The position numbers were made by a program, and so were the translations under genes. From an uncultured Oscillospiraceae bacterium (GTDB taxonomy: Bacteria; Bacillota; Clostridia; Oscillospirales; Acutalibacteraceae), in the NCBI GenBank assembly GCA_958366985.1, contig CATXDC010000003.1:1-64000 (forward strand): DNA of 64,000 nucleotides. Direction: 5' to 3'. This document shows positions 18,464 to 27,195 of the stretch, piece after piece; positions within the stretch are counted from its first letter, which is position 1; each line of letters opens with the position of its first letter. The notes under the pieces are model-generated. The model was given only the letters and a program-made list of their open reading frames with translations, made no database searches and was not told the DNA's origin.

Positions 18464-20995
18464 ATGGAGTGTATAAATAAAATTGTCCCAGCTATTAAAA
18501 GTGGCTTTGTTTTTAAAATATTGTATTTAATACTTGGCCTGTTGTCGTTTAATAACCTTTTTAGCGGAAGTACATTTTTAACGATTTATTCAGTATTATT
18601 AACTCTTGTAGGTGGAGTTTATTTAGTAATTAGAGTTTTTCATTTTAATAAGTACAGAAAAACTAAGGGTCTTATATTTCTTATTCTTTTTGTAGTTTCA
18701 TTTGCGGTTTCCGCATTGTTGAATGCAAAGTATGGTCTGACAGAAAACATAAAGGGTGGAATATGGATGGTTTTCCAGTTCTTCCTGCTCTATGCTTATG
18801 ATGAGCGTATGTCTAAAGAAGAGGCAAAAAAAGAATTTAAGATCTTTTCTCATATTTTTCTTATTTATTCTTTTTTGATGGCTATTATCGGTATTGTACT
18901 TCTTTTTCTTAATTTCCAATACTATAAAATAGTCAACGGAAAAACTATAATCATCGGCTTTTTATGGAATCGTTTATGGGGTCTTTATTCAGATCCAAAT
19001 TATGGAGCTATTTTCGGCGTAGTTTCTATTGTTCTGTGTATATATTTTCTCTTATCTGCAAAAAAGAAATGGCAGAAGTGCTTATACATTTTAACAATTA
19101 TTTCTCAGGTTGCGTATATAGCATTTTCCGATTCAAGAACAGCTTTGGTTGCCTTCATGCTTACAAGCGGAGTTCTGGTTTTTCTTTTTGCAATTCGTTG
19201 GAAAAAACTTCAGGTCGGTAAAAAGCTGCTCAGCGGATTTCTGGCAGTGATTTTGGCGGCCTTTGGATGTATTTTACCTTTTTTCATTATTCAGGTTACT
19301 GCCAATGCAGGTTCACACGTTTTACAGGCGATTCATCAAAGTATTTCTTGGAAACCATCTGGTGATGAAGTTCCAGAAGAGGATCCTGAGCTAAATATTG
19401 GCCGTCAGGATGAAGATATGAATAATGATATCAGCAATAGGCGTTTTGCTATTTGGAAGAGTGCGATGGAAGTAACTTCAACTAAACCTTTATTTGGAGT
19501 TTCGTTTAGAAATATTGTGCCTTATGCTCATGAAAATTTGCCGAATACTTATATTGTAAATAATGATCATACTTCTTTTGCAAGTATGCACAATGTGTTC
19601 GTTGATACAACAGTTAGTCAGGGTGTTATAGGTTTAGCTTTATGGGTAGCATTTGTGGCTGTTATTTTTGTAAATGTATTTACTCGTCTGTTCAAGAAAA
19701 AAGATGAGAAATATTACGAATTGGTTCTTTTGCTTTGTGCTATTCTTCCCATTGCTATTTCTGCAATGTTTTATTCCGAAATCCTTTACATCAATACAGG
19801 AGGAGCCGTTTTCTTCTGGTGTGTATTAGGTTATTTCATGCATGGCCTTACGAGAAAAGACGATGAAAAAAAAGAAACTGGTATTTTGACTTTTCACAAT
19901 GCCAGAAATTATGGTGCATGTCTTCAGACTTTGGCCCTTCAAACCAAGCTTGAAGAAATGGGACATTCAACAGAGATAGTTGATTATCAGCCGGCTGCCA
20001 TAGAAGATGATTTTGGAATAATAATCAAAAATCATTTTCGTGAAGCTTGTAAAAGTCCTATAAGTTTGATTAAATTTATTGTTTCCACATTACTTCATCT
20101 TCCATGGAGGACCATAAAAGAAAATAAATTTATTGCTTTCAGACAGGATTACTATCATCTTTCTGAGGCAACTTATTTAGATAATCATCAGATGGAAATG
20201 GCCGTAAACCAAAACAAGATGCCATATCATTTTTATTTTTTTGGTAGCGATCAGATCTGGAATTCTGCTATTACAAGAGGCGTGGACCCTGCTTTTTATG
20301 GTGCGTTTGCTGCAAATGAATCAGTAAAAGCTTCATATGCAGCAAGCACGGGTACTGCTGTACCGTCAGAAGAAGTTCAAAGTGAAATTAAAAATCAGCT
20401 CGAAAATCTTGATGCGATTTCAATTCGCGAGGCTGACTCTAAAAAATGGCTTTCTGCTTTAACTGACAAGGAAATTCATACAGTAATTGATCCCACCTTG
20501 CTCTTAACTCCTGAGAAATGGGATTCTTACTGTAAAAAAATTCGTGTGAAGAAGCCGTATATTTTTGTTTATGTGCTTGAAATAAATGAAGCTCTTATTT
20601 CTACAGTGAAAGCGCTGTCTAAAGAGAAGAATCTTCCTGTAGTTTTTTTCGATCTGAAAAATAGATATGGATGTAAAGCATATTCAAAATATACAGCTGA
20701 TCCTTTGGAGTTTATTTCTTATCTAAAACATGCTGAATACGTAGTAACAAATTCTTTTCATGGAACAGTCTTTTCAGTTGTGTTTAATAAAAAATTTATC
20801 TGTGTACCTAATCAAAAGAATCCAACCAGGATGGTGGAATTGCTTAAGAATCTCGGTTTAGAAAACCGTTTATATCAATTGAATGATCCTACGGTGGATA
20901 TTGACGAAGATATTGATTTTACTTCTGTCCACGAAAAGCTTGACTTACTCAGAGTACAGTCGCAGAATTATTTGGAAGAAGTTTTTTCTTTATAA
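18464..20995 (+). CDS. Fusion: O-antigen polymerase-like domain + polysaccharide pyruvyl transferase
   Basis: 843 residues in two parts. Residues 1 to about 460 are a membrane domain of ten to twelve helices with the periplasmic-loop layout and DSRTALVAFMLTSG motif of Wzy/WaaL O-antigen ligase/polymerase proteins. From about 470 to the end comes a soluble polysaccharide pyruvyl transferase (PF04230-type): TGILTFHNARNYGACLQTLAL, the FFGSDQIWN core and the late TNSFHGTVFS. The two are normally separate genes; here the junction is in frame with no internal start or stop. The domain would polymerise repeat units outside and the C-terminal part would add pyruvate ketals in the cytoplasm. ATG at 18464 sits 7 bases after GGGGGAG; ATG at 18461 is also possible. 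Confidence 0.88.
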   Translation: MECINKIVPAIKSGFVFKILYLILGLLSFNNLFSGSTFLTIYSVLLTLVGGVYLVIRVFHFNKYRKTKGLIFLILFVVSFAVSALLNAKYGLTENIKGGIWMVFQFFLLYAYDERMSKEEAKKEFKIFSHIFLIYSFLMAIIGIVLLFLNFQYYKIVNGKTIIIGFLWNRLWGLYSDPNYGAIFGVVSIVLCIYFLLSAKKKWQKCLYILTIISQVAYIAFSDSRTALVAFMLTSGVLVFLFAIRWKKLQVGKKLLSGFLAVILAAFGCILPFFIIQVTANAGSHVLQAIHQSISWKPSGDEVPEEDPELNIGRQDEDMNNDISNRRFAIWKSAMEVTSTKPLFGVSFRNIVPYAHENLPNTYIVNNDHTSFASMHNVFVDTTVSQGVIGLALWVAFVAVIFVNVFTRLFKKKDEKYYELVLLLCAILPIAISAMFYSEILYINTGGAVFFWCVLGYFMHGLTRKDDEKKETGILTFHNARNYGACLQTLALQTKLEEMGHSTEIVDYQPAAIEDDFGIIIKNHFREACKSPISLIKFIVSTLLHLPWRTIKENKFIAFRQDYYHLSEATYLDNHQMEMAVNQNKMPYHFYFFGSDQIWNSAITRGVDPAFYGAFAANESVKASYAASTGTAVPSEEVQSEIKNQLENLDAISIREADSKKWLSALTDKEIHTVIDPTLLLTPEKWDSYCKKIRVKKPYIFVYVLEINEALISTVKALSKEKNLPVVFFDLKNRYGCKAYSKYTADPLEFISYLKHAEYVVTNSFHGTVFSVVFNKKFICVPNQKNPTRMVELLKNLGLENRLYQLNDPTVDIDEDIDFTSVHEKLDLLRVQSQNYLEEVFSL

Positions 20996-21011
20996 GGCGG
21001 TAAAAACTGAT

Positions 21012-22430
21012 ATGAATAGAAACAGCAGTTTAGTTAAAAATATAGCCATATTTGCAATCGGCAGCGTCGGTTCCAAGATGCTGCAGTTTTTGCTGTTACC
21101 TTTTTACACCAGAGTATTATCCGATGCACAATATGGTACAGTCGATGTTCTTCAAAGCATTAGTACTTTGCTTCTACCTATTCTGTCCTTGACGATTTTT
21201 GATGCGGTTTTCCGCTTTGCGATGGATGGAATTACGAAGAAAGAGGCAGCTTTTACTGTTGGTATGCTGACCGTAACTATAGGTTCAGCAGTGCTTATTA
21301 TAGGCGGTGGAATTTTAACTGCATTTGTTGACTATAAAACATATATCTGGCTTATAGTTTTCTATACTATAGCTCAGATGTTCCGTTCTGTTACATCGCA
21401 ATATGTACGTGCCATTGGTAAAGTTAGACTGTTCACCATAGATAATATGCTGCAAACGCTTATGATTCTTGTTTGTAACATATTGTTCCTTGTAGTATTT
21501 AAGCTTGGAATAGAAGGATATATTTTAGGATATATCGTTGGAAATGTTGTCTCCTTTTTCTTTGTTTTTATTGCTCAAAGACTTTGGAGAGATATACAAC
21601 CAAGAAGCATTGAAGGCGGACTTTTCCCTGCAATGTACTGTTTTAGTATTCCGCTTATTCCCAATGCCATATGCTGGTGGCTGACCACAATGATAGGACG
21701 TATTATGGTAACAGCATATTTAGGTGCTGAGGCAAATGGTTTGTATGCTGTTGCCTTTAAGGTGCCTACGATTGTAACAGTAGTTGTAGGAGTGTTTATT
21801 CAGGCGTGGCAAATTTCTGCAAACACCGAATGTGATCAAAAAGACTTTTCTGAGTACAATAGTGAAATTTTTGAAGCGTTACAGTCAGTGACATTTCTCT
21901 TTTCAGCACTTCTAATTTTATGCAGTAAGTTGATTATGGGAATTTTGGATCGTTCATTCTATGAGGCATGGCAGTATATTCCTGTTATGCTTGTTGGTAT
22001 ATGCTTCTTCACTTTTGCTCAGTTTTTGGGAGCACTTTACACAGCCAGCAAAAAGACTGTTATGGCTTTTGTAACAAATTTAGTTACAGCCATTGTGAAT
22101 ATAATTGGAAATTTTGTACTTCTTCCTAGAATGGGAGTTATGGGCGCTGCGGTATCACTGGCAATTAGTTACCTTGTATTTTGGGTTTTCAGATTAATTG
22201 ACACGAGATCGTTAGTTAAAATACGTTACAATGTTAAAGAAATAGTTCTCAATTTATTGCTCATACTCATAATAGCGGTCATAGTAACGTACAGTCCGTC
22301 ACATTGGATTATTTATAGCATAGTTTTGTTTGCTGTAATGTGCATAGTTAATTTGAGGACAATTCGTAAACTGGTTTATGACTTTTTGAAAATTGTTAAA
22401 TCAATGTTTCACAAGAAGAAAGGAGCATAA
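21012..22430 (+). CDS. Wzx-type polysaccharide flippase (MATE/MVF superfamily)
   Basis: 472 residues with about fourteen hydrophobic segments. The N-terminal sequence (NIAIFAIGSVGSKMLQFLLL, then PFYTRVLSDAQYGTVDV) is typical of PST-family flippases that turn undecaprenyl-linked repeat units to the outer face. Start ATG at 21012 follows TAAGGCGG; the frame is open for 43 codons upstream but overlaps the previous gene. Together with the polymerase domain in the preceding gene this completes a Wzx/Wzy-type assembly route. A chain-length regulator and an initiating phosphoglycosyl transferase are not in this operon. Confidence 0.9.
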   Translation: MNRNSSLVKNIAIFAIGSVGSKMLQFLLLPFYTRVLSDAQYGTVDVLQSISTLLLPILSLTIFDAVFRFAMDGITKKEAAFTVGMLTVTIGSAVLIIGGGILTAFVDYKTYIWLIVFYTIAQMFRSVTSQYVRAIGKVRLFTIDNMLQTLMILVCNILFLVVFKLGIEGYILGYIVGNVVSFFFVFIAQRLWRDIQPRSIEGGLFPAMYCFSIPLIPNAICWWLTTMIGRIMVTAYLGAEANGLYAVAFKVPTIVTVVVGVFIQAWQISANTECDQKDFSEYNSEIFEALQSVTFLFSALLILCSKLIMGILDRSFYEAWQYIPVMLVGICFFTFAQFLGALYTASKKTVMAFVTNLVTAIVNIIGNFVLLPRMGVMGAAVSLAISYLVFWVFRLIDTRSLVKIRYNVKEIVLNLLLILIIAVIVTYSPSHWIIYSIVLFAVMCIVNLRTIRKLVYDFLKIVKSMFHKKKGA

Positions 22431-22431
22431 A

Positions 22432-23601
22432 ATGTCTTCGTATTTAATTAACGGTGACACTTCCTTCTGCTGCGGTTGCAGAGCATGTGAACAAAGATGT
22501 CCAAAGAACTGCATTACAATGGAAGAACACGATGGCTTTTTTTATCCAATTATCGATAGGGATAGATGTATTAACTGTAAGCTATGTGAAAAAGTATGCC
22601 AGTATTCAGAGGACAATCAGAAAAAGTTGAAAAATAATCACGTGCTTCATACCTATGCGGCATGGAACAAAGATGAGGAAGAGGTTATTCAAAGTACCTC
22701 TGGTGGAATGTTTCTGACTCTTGCTAGAAAAATTATTGATGCCAACGGAGTCGTTTTTGGTGCGAAATATACTTCTGATTTCTCAGTAGACGTAGCTTAC
22801 GGACAAACTGTAGATGAATGTAAAGCTTTCAGAAAGAGTAAGTATGTATTCAGTAATACGAAAGAGACATATAAGCAAGCAGAAGCTTTTCTGAAAGAAG
22901 GTCGCAGAGTGCTATTTTCAGGCACGCCTTGTCAAATATCAGGTTTATATTCATTTTTAGGTAAACAGTATGATAATCTTATAACTGTAGATATAGTTTG
23001 TCATGGGTTTAATGCTCCGATTTTGCTGAAAAGCTTTTTAGAGATGCTTGAAAAACAATATGGAGGAAAGACTAACTTCCTTGATTTTCGCAGTAAGGTT
23101 GAAAACGTCAGTGAGCCTTATTTAAAAGTAAGCTTTAATAACGGCTCTGTTCATACGGAACCATACAGAGCATCTGCTTATGGAGTTTTGTATGGAAGTC
23201 ATGCTGCACTTATGCCATCCTGTACATCTTGCCAGTATACTAATACACATCGCGTCGGAGACATAACGATAGGTGATTACTGGGGTGTTGAGAAATATTA
23301 TCCACAGGCTCATAACATTGACGGAACCTCATTAATTTTTGTTAATTCAGAAAAAGGAAAACAAATTTTAGATGAAATAAAAGAAGATGCAGTGTTATAT
23401 AAAACTGATTTAGAATCGGCTTTAAAGCAAAATCAGCCTTTGCGTTATGCGTCACCTTCAAATCCTTTTGCAAAATCTGTTATTTCTTCTCTTAAAAAGA
23501 AAGGCTTTAAAAAGACTTATACCAGCTACAAGTTTATTTACAGCAAACTGTTTTTAGTGTATAGACTTTTTAGAAAAATAAAAAATAAGCTTTTTCATTA
23601 A
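22432..23601 (+). CDS. FrhB-like (coenzyme F420 hydrogenase/dehydrogenase beta subunit) iron-sulfur protein
   Basis: 389 residues. Two 4Fe-4S cluster motifs open the protein (CCGCRACEQRCP and CINCKLCEKVC), followed by the FrhB N- and C-terminal domains (GTPCQISGLYSFL, DIVCHGF, GDITIGDYWGV). Proteins of this type occur next to pyruvyl transferases and flippases in polysaccharide clusters of many gut bacteria; their reaction there is not firmly known, and F420 itself need not be involved. Start ATG at 22432 after AAAGGAG. Last gene of the operon, ending at a strong terminator. Confidence 0.88.
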   Translation: MSSYLINGDTSFCCGCRACEQRCPKNCITMEEHDGFFYPIIDRDRCINCKLCEKVCQYSEDNQKKLKNNHVLHTYAAWNKDEEEVIQSTSGGMFLTLARKIIDANGVVFGAKYTSDFSVDVAYGQTVDECKAFRKSKYVFSNTKETYKQAEAFLKEGRRVLFSGTPCQISGLYSFLGKQYDNLITVDIVCHGFNAPILLKSFLEMLEKQYGGKTNFLDFRSKVENVSEPYLKVSFNNGSVHTEPYRASAYGVLYGSHAALMPSCTSCQYTNTHRVGDITIGDYWGVEKYYPQAHNIDGTSLIFVNSEKGKQILDEIKEDAVLYKTDLESALKQNQPLRYASPSNPFAKSVISSLKKKGFKKTYTSYKFIYSKLFLVYRLFRKIKNKLFH

Positions 23602-23629
23602 AATAATTAGTTGAGATATTCATAAATAA

Positions 23630-23662
23630 AAACACCCTCTGCTTTTGCAGAGGGTGTTTGAC
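23630..23662. terminator. Bidirectional terminator between the polysaccharide operon and guaB
   Basis: Perfect 13-bp stem (23630-23642 with 23647-23659), 4-base loop, A-rich left and T-rich right flanks. Confidence 0.9.
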
Positions 23663-23683
23663 ATTCTTTTAAATATTAACTTA

Positions 23684-25156
23684 TCAGTTGCTGCCTGAGT
23701 AGTTGGGAGCTTCCTTAGTGATGAATACATCGTGAGGATGGCTTTCAACAAGACCTGCGTTAGTGATTCTGATAAACTGTGCTTTCTCCTGAAGCTCGTC
23801 AACAGTTGCACATCCGCAGTAACCCATACCGGCACGAAGACCGCCCATCATCTGGTAAACTGTATCGGAAAGTACTCCCTTGTAAGGAACACGACCTTCA
23901 ACGCCTTCGGGAACAAGCTTTTTGTTGTTCTGCTGGAAGTAACGGTCACGGCTGCCGTGATTCATTGCGCCGATGCTGCCCATGCCACGGTAAACCTTGA
24001 ACTGACGTCCCTGATAGATTTCTGTATCTCCGGGAGACTCTTCGCATCCTGCAACAAGTGAACCAACCATAACAACGTTTGCGCCGGCTGCAATAGCCTT
24101 GACAATTTCACCGGAGTATTTGATTCCGCCGTCGCCGATAATCGGAATACCGTATTTTGCGGCTATGTTGGCTGCATCATAGATAGCTGTAATCTGAGGA
24201 ACACCGATACCTGCAACAACACGTGTTGTACAGATTGAACCGGGGCCGATACCAACTTTAACTGCATCTGCGCCGCTCTCAATAAGAGCTTGTGTAGCGC
24301 TTGCAGTAGCAACGTTACCTGCTATTACAGAAACATTGGGGAATGCAGCTTTAACCTTTTCGAGAACTGTGAAAATATTCTTGCTGTGGCCGTGAGCTGA
24401 ATCAAGTACAAGAGCATCAACCTGAGCTTCAACAAGAGCGCCTGCTCTGTCGAGAACATCATCTGTTACACCGATTGCAGCAGCGCAGAGAAGTCTGCCC
24501 TTTTCGTCACGGGCTGTGTTGGGATACTGAACGGCTTTTTCAATATCCTTAATAGTAATAAGGCCCTTGAGGTAACCTTCATCGTCAACAAGAGGAAGCT
24601 TTTCGATCTTATGCTTCATGAGGATTTCCTGAGCCTCTTGAAGAGTTGTACCAACGTGAGATGTTACAAGACCGTCCTTTGTCATGACGTCCTTGATTTT
24701 AACATTGAAATCGGGGAGGAATTTAAGGTCACGGTTTGTGATAATTCCCACAAGCTTTCCGCCTTCGCAGATCGGAACACCGGAAATCTTGAATTTACCC
24801 ATAAGCTCATCAGCTTCGGTAACTGTATGCTCTGGTGAAAGGAAGAAAGGATTTACAATAACGCCGTTTTCAGAACGCTTTACCTTGTCAACCTCCTGAA
24901 CCTGCTGTTCGATTGTCATATTCTTATGAATAACGCCAATACCGCCTTCACGGGCGATAGCGATTGCCATTTTGGACTCTGTAACCGTATCCATGGCAGC
25001 TGTCATAAGTGGAATGTTCAATGTGATTTTAGAAGTCAGCTTAGTTTTAAGACTTACGTCTGCCGGTAAAACATCTGACTGAGCGGGAATAAGAAGAACG
25101 TCGTCGAAAGTAAGTCCCTCTTTCAGAAATTTTTCGGCGGGATTTGTGTTAAGCAA
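23684..25156 (-). CDS. guaB: Inosine-5'-monophosphate dehydrogenase
   Basis: 490 residues, the usual length. IMPDH oxidises IMP to XMP with NAD+, the committed step to GMP. The (beta/alpha)8 barrel is split by two CBS domains (about residues 95-210). The catalytic loop GPGSICTTR places the active-site cysteine at residue 309; GDGGIKYSGEIVKA and the flap with GSRDRYFQ are present. TTG at 25156 is used as start behind AAAGGAGG. Single gene with its own promoter; no purine riboswitch is visible in the 5' region. Confidence 0.97.
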   Translation of the reverse strand: MLNTNPAEKFLKEGLTFDDVLLIPAQSDVLPADVSLKTKLTSKITLNIPLMTAAMDTVTESKMAIAIAREGGIGVIHKNMTIEQQVQEVDKVKRSENGVIVNPFFLSPEHTVTEADELMGKFKISGVPICEGGKLVGIITNRDLKFLPDFNVKIKDVMTKDGLVTSHVGTTLQEAQEILMKHKIEKLPLVDDEGYLKGLITIKDIEKAVQYPNTARDEKGRLLCAAAIGVTDDVLDRAGALVEAQVDALVLDSAHGHSKNIFTVLEKVKAAFPNVSVIAGNVATASATQALIESGADAVKVGIGPGSICTTRVVAGIGVPQITAIYDAANIAAKYGIPIIGDGGIKYSGEIVKAIAAGANVVMVGSLVAGCEESPGDTEIYQGRQFKVYRGMGSIGAMNHGSRDRYFQQNNKKLVPEGVEGRVPYKGVLSDTVYQMMGGLRAGMGYCGCATVDELQEKAQFIRITNAGLVESHPHDVFITKEAPNYSGSN

Positions 25157-25199
25157 GGCTCTCTCCTCCTTTGATTATTTAAAATTATTGTATTTTCTA

Positions 25200-25229
25200 A
25201 TTGTACCATTATTTACAGATTAAATACAA
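25200..25229 (-). promoter_or_regulatory. Promoter of guaB
   Basis: Minus strand TTGTAT (25229-25224), 18-bp spacer, TACAAT (25205-25200), about 44 bases before the start codon. Confidence 0.65.
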
Positions 25230-25327
25230 TTGGAAAATCGAAAAATGATTTTATTACAGCTTATAAGGATATTGGTCATTTTGCTGTAAAGTGTCGATTA
25301 AATGCAGAAAAAGAAAAATGATGAGGT

Positions 25328-26185
25328 TTAAGCATCGGCTTTTTCTTGTTTGTTATCCTCAAAATCCGGTGAAAAACGGCGGTAATGGAAAAGATACTGC
25401 TGTGCTACGCCTTTGTATGGAGAATCCTCAAAGGGGAATCCGTCAGGATAAAGCTCTTTCAAAATCTTTTTAACCCATACGTCAATTGGGAAAGCATCCT
25501 TTTTGCCGCAGCTGTATAAAAGTGCACAGCTTGCTACTTTTGGACCCACACCGGTTATTTTCATAAGGGAATTAAGTCCTTCTTCGAGAGAAAGCTTTTC
25601 CAGTTCGTACAGTGGAACTTCTCCGGAAGCAACTTTTCTTGCAGCATCAACTATGTATTTGGCTCTGAATCCGGCTCTGAGGGGAGCAAGCTCTTCTGGT
25701 GTCATTTTTGCCAGTCTTTCAGCACCAGGAAATGAAAAATCCCCGTTTCCCAGATTATCACCGAAAGCTTCACAAAGACGTGAAATTATGCCCTTAATTC
25801 TCGGAATGTTGTTGTTCTGGGAAATTATAAAAGAGCAAAGAGCTTCCCATGGTTCCTGTTTTAAAAGACGGATACCGCCGCAAAAGTCCATAGCTTTCGA
25901 AAGGTATAAATCATCGCTAAAAGATTCTCTGATTTTCTCATAGTCTGTATCAAAGTCGAAGTAATCTTTCCATATTGTATTGAACTTTTCTTCATCAGTG
26001 TTTTCAAAAACTATTCCGTCAGCTGTTTCGTAAACTGTAAGTGGCGTGCCTTTGACAACTCCGTGCCATTTGTTATCCTCGGTCTGTTCCCAGCGGAAAG
26101 CCTGTCCGCAGTCGAGAGTTTGAGGGAGACTGAAAATATCTTCAGGTATTATAAGCAGATTGCTGCCGTTCTTTATAAGTTTCAA
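25328..26185 (-). CDS. ogg: 8-oxoguanine DNA glycosylase/AP lyase (OGG1-like)
   Basis: 285 residues, base-excision repair of 8-oxoguanine. An OGG N-terminal domain (LPQTLDCGQAFRWEQ) is followed by the HhH-GPD domain: ISQNNNIPRIKGII, then GVGPKVASCALLYS with the catalytic Lys at about residue 216, and FPIDVWVKK with the catalytic Asp at about 235. This is the OGG1 type rather than MutM. The frame is open to 26224, but a strong promoter lies inside that extension (26207-26235), so translation must begin later; TTG at 26185, 9 bases after AGGA, is the best start. Confidence 0.92.
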   Translation of the reverse strand: MKLIKNGSNLLIIPEDIFSLPQTLDCGQAFRWEQTEDNKWHGVVKGTPLTVYETADGIVFENTDEEKFNTIWKDYFDFDTDYEKIRESFSDDLYLSKAMDFCGGIRLLKQEPWEALCSFIISQNNNIPRIKGIISRLCEAFGDNLGNGDFSFPGAERLAKMTPEELAPLRAGFRAKYIVDAARKVASGEVPLYELEKLSLEEGLNSLMKITGVGPKVASCALLYSCGKKDAFPIDVWVKKILKELYPDGFPFEDSPYKGVAQQYLFHYRRFSPDFEDNKQEKADA

Positions 26186-26206
26186 ATATATCACATCCTG
26201 TATACT

Positions 26207-26235
26207 ATTATATACAGAAGGCAAAAGCTTTTCAA
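26207..26235 (-). promoter_or_regulatory. Promoter of the ogg gene
   Basis: Minus strand TTGAAA (26235-26230), 17-bp spacer, perfect TATAAT (26212-26207). Its position rules out the longer reading of the ogg gene. Confidence 0.82.
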
Positions 26236-26261
26236 TAAAAGTTTAATGTTAAAGGATATGA

Positions 26262-26286
26262 AAAAAGGACGGTAAAACCGTCCTGA
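26262..26286 (-). terminator. Terminator of mntP
   Basis: 8-bp stem AGGACGGT/ACCGTCCT (26266-26273 with 26277-26284) followed on the minus strand by a T-run. Confidence 0.85.
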
Positions 26287-26289
26287 TTT

Positions 26290-26850
26290 TTAAAGAATTC
26301 CCAAATGCTCTAAGAGAATTTTAATTCCCAAAAGTATAAGTACAACGCCGCCTGCAAGTTCTGCTTTGGATTTGTATTTTCCGCCGAAAGCGTTTCCGAT
26401 ATATACGCCCACAGCTGAGAGAGCAAAGGTGATAACACCGATAAGTGATGCCGCTGCGAAGATGTCCACACTCAGGAAAGCGAAAGTAACGCCGATTGCC
26501 AGAGCGTCAATGCTTGTTGCAACTGCCATTGGCAGCATGGCTCTTGGACTGAAAGAAGAGCTTGTTTCATTTTCTTCTTTTGAAAAGCTTTCCTTAATCA
26601 TATTGCCGCCGATTAAAGCCAGCAGCACAAAAGCTATCCAGTGGTCGAATGCCGTTATGTATCTTTCAAAGGCTGAACCGATAAAGTATCCGATTACCGG
26701 CATGAGAGCCTGAAATCCTCCGAACCAAAGACCGGTTATAAGTGATTTCTTAAGTTCCACGTTTCTTGAAGAGAGTCCCTTGCAGATTGATACAGCAAAG
26801 GCATCCATTGCAAGACCTAAAGCGAGAATAAAAAGTTCTGTAATTCCCAT
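26290..26850 (-). CDS. mntP: Manganese efflux pump MntP
   Basis: 186 residues, six membrane helices, two repeated halves with conserved acidic motifs (GLAMDAFAVSI and VATSIDALAIGV). MntP exports Mn2+ and protects against manganese excess. A long 5' leader with a yybP-ykoY manganese riboswitch and terminator hairpin precedes it, which is the known control of mntP in many bacteria and strengthens the call. GAAAGGAAAAG serves as SD for ATG at 26850. Confidence 0.95.
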   Translation of the reverse strand: MGITELFILALGLAMDAFAVSICKGLSSRNVELKKSLITGLWFGGFQALMPVIGYFIGSAFERYITAFDHWIAFVLLALIGGNMIKESFSKEENETSSSFSPRAMLPMAVATSIDALAIGVTFAFLSVDIFAAASLIGVITFALSAVGVYIGNAFGGKYKSKAELAGGVVLILLGIKILLEHLGIL

Positions 26851-26883
26851 AGCTTTCTTTTCCTTTCGTAGTTGAGTCAGGGC

Positions 26884-27042
26884 AAAAAAATACCCGGGTA
26901 CAGCGGCTGTACTCGAGCTAAAAGACGCAGATACAGCCGGATGTACTGTATTTGAGTCTCGTTAATTAAGATATGCCGGGCTAACGCCGGTATGTCGACA
27001 TATCACACAATGTAATGTGCAAACTACTCCCTCTGAATAACG
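26884..27042 (-). ncRNA. yybP-ykoY manganese riboswitch with transcription terminator
   Basis: The mntP leader on the minus strand begins near 27042. It carries GAGGGAGTAG (near 27033-27024), a GC-rich arm (CCGGCGTTAGCCCGG) and AACGAGACT (near 26963-26955), the hallmarks I know from yybP-ykoY RNAs. Downstream a long hairpin (8 bp CGGCTGTA/TACAGCCG plus an outer 4-bp GTAC pair, 26898-26946) is followed by ATTTTTTT, an intrinsic terminator serving as expression platform. Mn2+ binding to this class favours read-through. Exact aptamer ends are approximate; identity rests on motifs plus the mntP context. Confidence 0.85.
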
Positions 27043-27048
27043 GTATTA

Positions 27049-27076
27049 ATTATATTACTATTTCAAAAAAAGTCAA
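27049..27076 (-). promoter_or_regulatory. Promoter of the mntP riboswitch leader
   Basis: Minus strand TTGACT (27076-27071), 16-bp spacer, TATAAT (27054-27049); start of transcription falls at the beginning of the riboswitch. Confidence 0.8.
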
Positions 27077-27116
27077 GAAAAACAGCGGTTAAAATGCCGA
27101 AAAAAACAACATTTGT

Positions 27117-27145
27117 TTGACATTCTTACCAAAAAGGATTATATT
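27117..27145 (+). promoter_or_regulatory. Promoter of the ilvA-ridA operon
   Basis: TTGACA (27117-27122), 17-bp spacer, TATATT (27140-27145). It is divergent from the mntP promoter, with about 40 bases between the two -35 boxes. Confidence 0.8.
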
Positions 27146-27195
27146 TAAAAACAGATTAAAATTTTTCGGAGCGTTGCCCCGCAGGAGGTTTTTTT

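Noticed and set aside
26186..26224. Upstream extension of the ogg gene
   Set aside because: A TTGAAA-17-TATAAT promoter lies within it, so it cannot be in the transcript that starts there.
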